From: an uncultured Opitutia bacterium
Lineage (GTDB): Bacteria; Verrucomicrobiota; Verrucomicrobiia; Opitutales; Opitutaceae
DNA length: 14,806 bases
Direction of reading: 5' to 3'
NCBI GenBank assembly: GCA_937952235.1
Contig: CALFZM010000168.1
Span: 1 to 14,806 of the forward strand
The translations under genes and the position numbers were made by a program. Numbering within the stretch: the stretch's first letter is position 1; every line of letters begins with the position of its first letter. Below are positions 12,580 through 14,806 of this stretch, one piece after another. The notes under the pieces were generated by a model. The model had not been told where the DNA came from, did not search any database, and saw only the letters and a list, made by a program, of their open reading frames with translations.

Positions 12580-14517
12580 CTAGACGTCCGCCGCGACCGG
12601 TTCCTCGCGCCGGTTGCGCCACCGGGCCAGGACGCGCCGCCGGATGTCGTCGGGCGACAGGCCGTAGGCGGCGCGGAGGACTTCCACGCTCGTCCCGTGC
12701 TCGATGAACTTGTCGGGCCAGGCGATGCGCTCCACCGCGGTCGAGCAATCGGCCTCCTGCAGGGCCTCGATGATCGCGCTCCCAAATCCGCCGGCGAGCA
12801 CGTGATCTTCCATCGTGACGAGCAGGGGAATGCAGGCCGCATGGCTCAACAGCAGCGTCCGATCCAGCGGTTTGACGAACCGCGCGTTCACCACGCCGAC
12901 CGACAGGTGTTCCTCCGCCGCCAGCCGCTCGGCCAGTTGAAGGGCGTCCTGCACCATGCTGCCCAGCGCCCAGATCATGATGTTCGAGCCCTCGCGCAGA
13001 ACCTCGGCGTGGCCCACGGGCAGGACGGCGGGGTGCGGTTTCACGGGCCGGCCGGTGCCGGCGCCGCGCGGGTAGCGCACGAAGCCGGGGCCCGGCAGCT
13101 GCAGGCTGGTGTGCAGCATGTCCACCAGCTCGTCCTCGTCCTTGGGCTGCATGATGGTCGCGTTGGGGACGCAGCGCAGGTAGGCGAGATCGAACAACCC
13201 GTGGTGGGTCGGCCCGTCGTTGGGCGACAAGCCCGCGCGGTCCATGCAGAACGTCACCGGCAGGTTCTGCAGCGCCACGTCGTGGATGATCGGATCGTAG
13301 GCGCGCTGGAGGAACGTGGAGTAGATGGCGCAGACGGGACGGAAACCCTTGGTCGCCATCCCGGCCGCAAACACCACCGCGTGCTCCTCGGCAATTCCCA
13401 CGTCGAAGAACTGCTGCGGCACGCCCTGGGCCAGGTGCGACAGGCCGGTGCCGCTCGGCATCGCCCCGGTGATACCCACGATGCGGGGGTTCTCCCGCGC
13501 GAAGCGTGTCAGGGCGAGGCCGAACACATCCTGGTAGTTCGGCGGGGAGCCCGCGGACGGCTTGCGACTCTCGCCCGAGACGGGATCGAACGGCGCCGCC
13601 CCGTGGAATTTCTCCGGGTGCGCGATCGCCGCCTCGAGGCCCCTGCCTTTCTTGGTGAGCACGTGGATCACGACGGGCACATCGCAGTGCTTGGCGAACT
13701 CGAGGTTCTTCTGCAGCGCCTCGAAATCGTGGCCATCGACCGGCCCCAGGTAGCGCAGGCCGAATTTCTCGAAGAGCGACGACTCGACGAAGAAGTCCTT
13801 CGTCTCGCGCTTCCACTTCGTGTACACCCGGTTCATCTCCACGCCGGCGGGGAAGCTCTTGAAGAACGCCTCCACGTCGTGGTGCAGCTTGTTGTACGTC
13901 CTGCTGGTGCTGATCCGGTTGAGGTAGTGCGAGATGGCGCCGACGTTCTTGGCGATCGACCACTCGTTGTCGTTGAGGATGACGATGAGGCGCTGGGTCG
14001 AGGTGACGACGTTGTTCAGCGCCTCCAGCGTGATCCCGCAGGTGAAGGCGGCATCGCCGCAAACCGCCACCACGTGCTCCTTCGTGCCGCTCAAGTCGCG
14101 CGCGGTGGCCATGCCGAGGGCGGCCGACAGCGCGGTGCCGGCGTGCCCGGCGCCAAAGGGATCGTGCGGGCTCTCGCTCCGGTACAGGAAGCCGCTGGCG
14201 CCGCCGCTCTGGCGGAGCTTGCGGAAAAACTCGCCCCCACGGCCGGTGAGCAGCTTGTGCACATAGCCCTGGTGGGCGACGTCGAAGACGAACTGGTCCT
14301 GCGGCGAATCGAACGTCCGATGCAGCGCGATCGTGAGCTCCACCACGCCGAGGTTCGGGCCGATGTGCCCGCCGTTCTTCGCCGTGATCGCGATCAGTTC
14401 CTCGCGGATCTCCTGCGCGAGCTGCGGAAGCTGCGCGGGGGTGAGCGCCTTGACATCAGCCGGGCCGCCGATGGTTGGCAGCAACCGTGGCGAGGGCGGG
14501 GGAGGAAGGTCTTTCAT
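12580..14517 (-). CDS. dxs: 1-deoxy-D-xylulose-5-phosphate synthase
   Basis: This 645-aa thiamine-diphosphate enzyme condenses pyruvate and glyceraldehyde 3-phosphate into DXP, the first step of the MEP isoprenoid pathway and a precursor for thiamine and pyridoxal. His51 lies in GGHIGPNLGVVELT, and DVAHQGYVHKLLTGR (79-93) is a diverged form of DVGHQAYPHKILTGR. The ThDP motif reads GDA (154-156) instead of the usual GDG, with LNDNEWSI (181-188) completing it. GPVDGHD (259-265), the catalytic Glu in GIAEEHA (374-380), YSTFLQRAYD (399-408) and DRAGLSPNDGPTHHG are all present. The start ATG (14517) lies 31 bp after xseB; an in-frame ATG at 14571 would overlap xseB and add 18 non-conserved residues. 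The xseB-dxs order is common. Function is confident, though the sequence is somewhat divergent. Confidence 0.93.
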   Translation of the reverse strand: MKDLPPPPSPRLLPTIGGPADVKALTPAQLPQLAQEIREELIAITAKNGGHIGPNLGVVELTIALHRTFDSPQDQFVFDVAHQGYVHKLLTGRGGEFFRKLRQSGGASGFLYRSESPHDPFGAGHAGTALSAALGMATARDLSGTKEHVVAVCGDAAFTCGITLEALNNVVTSTQRLIVILNDNEWSIAKNVGAISHYLNRISTSRTYNKLHHDVEAFFKSFPAGVEMNRVYTKWKRETKDFFVESSLFEKFGLRYLGPVDGHDFEALQKNLEFAKHCDVPVVIHVLTKKGRGLEAAIAHPEKFHGAAPFDPVSGESRKPSAGSPPNYQDVFGLALTRFARENPRIVGITGAMPSGTGLSHLAQGVPQQFFDVGIAEEHAVVFAAGMATKGFRPVCAIYSTFLQRAYDPIIHDVALQNLPVTFCMDRAGLSPNDGPTHHGLFDLAYLRCVPNATIMQPKDEDELVDMLHTSLQLPGPGFVRYPRGAGTGRPVKPHPAVLPVGHAEVLREGSNIMIWALGSMVQDALQLAERLAAEEHLSVGVVNARFVKPLDRTLLLSHAACIPLLVTMEDHVLAGGFGSAIIEALQEADCSTAVERIAWPDKFIEHGTSVEVLRAAYGLSPDDIRRRVLARWRNRREEPVAADV

Positions 14518-14548
14518 CAAGTCGGCAGGGCGGAAAGGGCCAGGAATT

Positions 14549-14794
14549 TCAGTCTTCGCGGCCCGCTTCAAACTTTTCGAACGTCACCGTGCCGTCCTTT
14601 TGCTTCTTGAGCTGCTCGATCTTCAGCTCGGCCTCCCGGAGCCGGCCTTCGCAGATCTTCAGGAGCCGGTTTCCTTCCTCGAACTTCGCCAGCAGGTCCG
14701 CGAGCGGCACCTCACCCGATTCCATCGTCTCGACGATGGCTTCGAGCTGGCCGAGGGCGGCTTCGAACGACAGGCGGGCATCGGTGGCTTCCAC
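14549..14794 (-). CDS. xseB: Exodeoxyribonuclease VII small subunit
   Basis: This is an 81-aa small helical subunit of exonuclease VII, which joins XseA to degrade single-stranded DNA in both directions. SFEAALGQLEAIVETMESGEVPLADLLAKFEEGNRLLK (about residues 9-46) is the family signature, followed by a charged coiled-coil helix, CEGRLREAELKIEQLKKQK. The start is taken as GTG at 14794, giving MEATDARLSFEAAL. The frame stays open to the window edge (ILRG upstream), so the true start could lie outside. Any xseA would also be beyond the edge. dxs begins 31 bp downstream, consistent with an xseB-dxs operon. Confidence 0.88.
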   Translation of the reverse strand: MEATDARLSFEAALGQLEAIVETMESGEVPLADLLAKFEEGNRLLKICEGRLREAELKIEQLKKQKDGTVTFEKFEAGRED

Positions 14795-14806
14795 GCCGCG
14801 CAGGAT

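Noticed and set aside
12110..14062. Long minus-strand frame of 650 codons inside dxs
   Set aside because: It is a low-complexity Arg-rich shadow of dxs that also covers the Cys-rich gene in antisense; dxs explains the region fully.
14518..14571. Alternative upstream start for dxs (ATG at 14571)
   Set aside because: It would overlap the xseB 3' end and add 18 residues unlike the DXS N-terminus.
1..14806. CRISPR array, phage or integron
   Set aside because: No regularly spaced direct repeats, integrase, phage structural gene or attachment-site duplication was seen. The repeats present are kilobases apart and palindromic.

Overview
The window is about 14.8 kb of GC-rich bacterial chromosome carrying mostly housekeeping genes. 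There is no phage, plasmid, CRISPR or insertion-sequence coding region. Gene content (tig-clpP-clpX, ybaB-recR, xseB-dxs, hisA), a DUF1800 protein and a small secreted Cys-Cys repeat protein suggest a Verrucomicrobiota member, perhaps Opitutaceae. That placement is inferred from style and was not checked by search. No start codon whose upstream sequence is visible has a convincing Shine-Dalgarno sequence. Several instead have a pyrimidine box, CCTTTC or CTTTC, a few bases upstream.

Layout. Positions 1-1993 (minus): a DUF1800 protein cut by the left edge, preceded by a TsaB/YeaZ-like tRNA-modification protein. Positions 2049-5743 (plus): a candidate promoter, trigger factor (tig), ClpP and ClpX. 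ClpX is separated from tig-clpP by a palindromic repeat and a strong terminator. Positions 5908-6975 (minus): an M42 aminopeptidase, divergent from hisA (7090-7821, plus). Positions 7931-9927 (minus): a class I flavin disulfide oxidoreductase downstream of a DJ-1/YajL-family protein. Positions 10016-12321 (plus): a YeeZ-like atypical SDR, ybaB, recR, tRNA-Gly(CCC) and a 76-aa secreted Cys-rich protein closed by a strong terminator. Positions 12580-14794 (minus): dxs, with xseB upstream at the right edge.

How the genes fit together. tig, clpP and clpX cover nascent-chain folding and ATP-dependent proteolysis. The M42 peptidase could finish off the peptides. The DJ-1 protein and the flavoprotein suggest a thiol/redox pair. 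ybaB-recR is the classic recombination-repair pair. xseB-dxs links exonuclease VII to isoprenoid precursor synthesis, an arrangement shared with many bacteria.

The most distinctive feature is a family of about 76-bp intergenic palindromes with four copies (4121-4196, 5762-5837, 7825-7899, 12483-12559). A related single unit lies at 5879-5901. Each full copy is two inverted hairpins with GTCC(T/C)C-type loops, each preceded by GGAG or GTAG, around an ACCGGT-centred palindrome. This is the architecture of REP/BIME elements mobilised by RAYT transposases. Three of the four copies sit between convergent genes.
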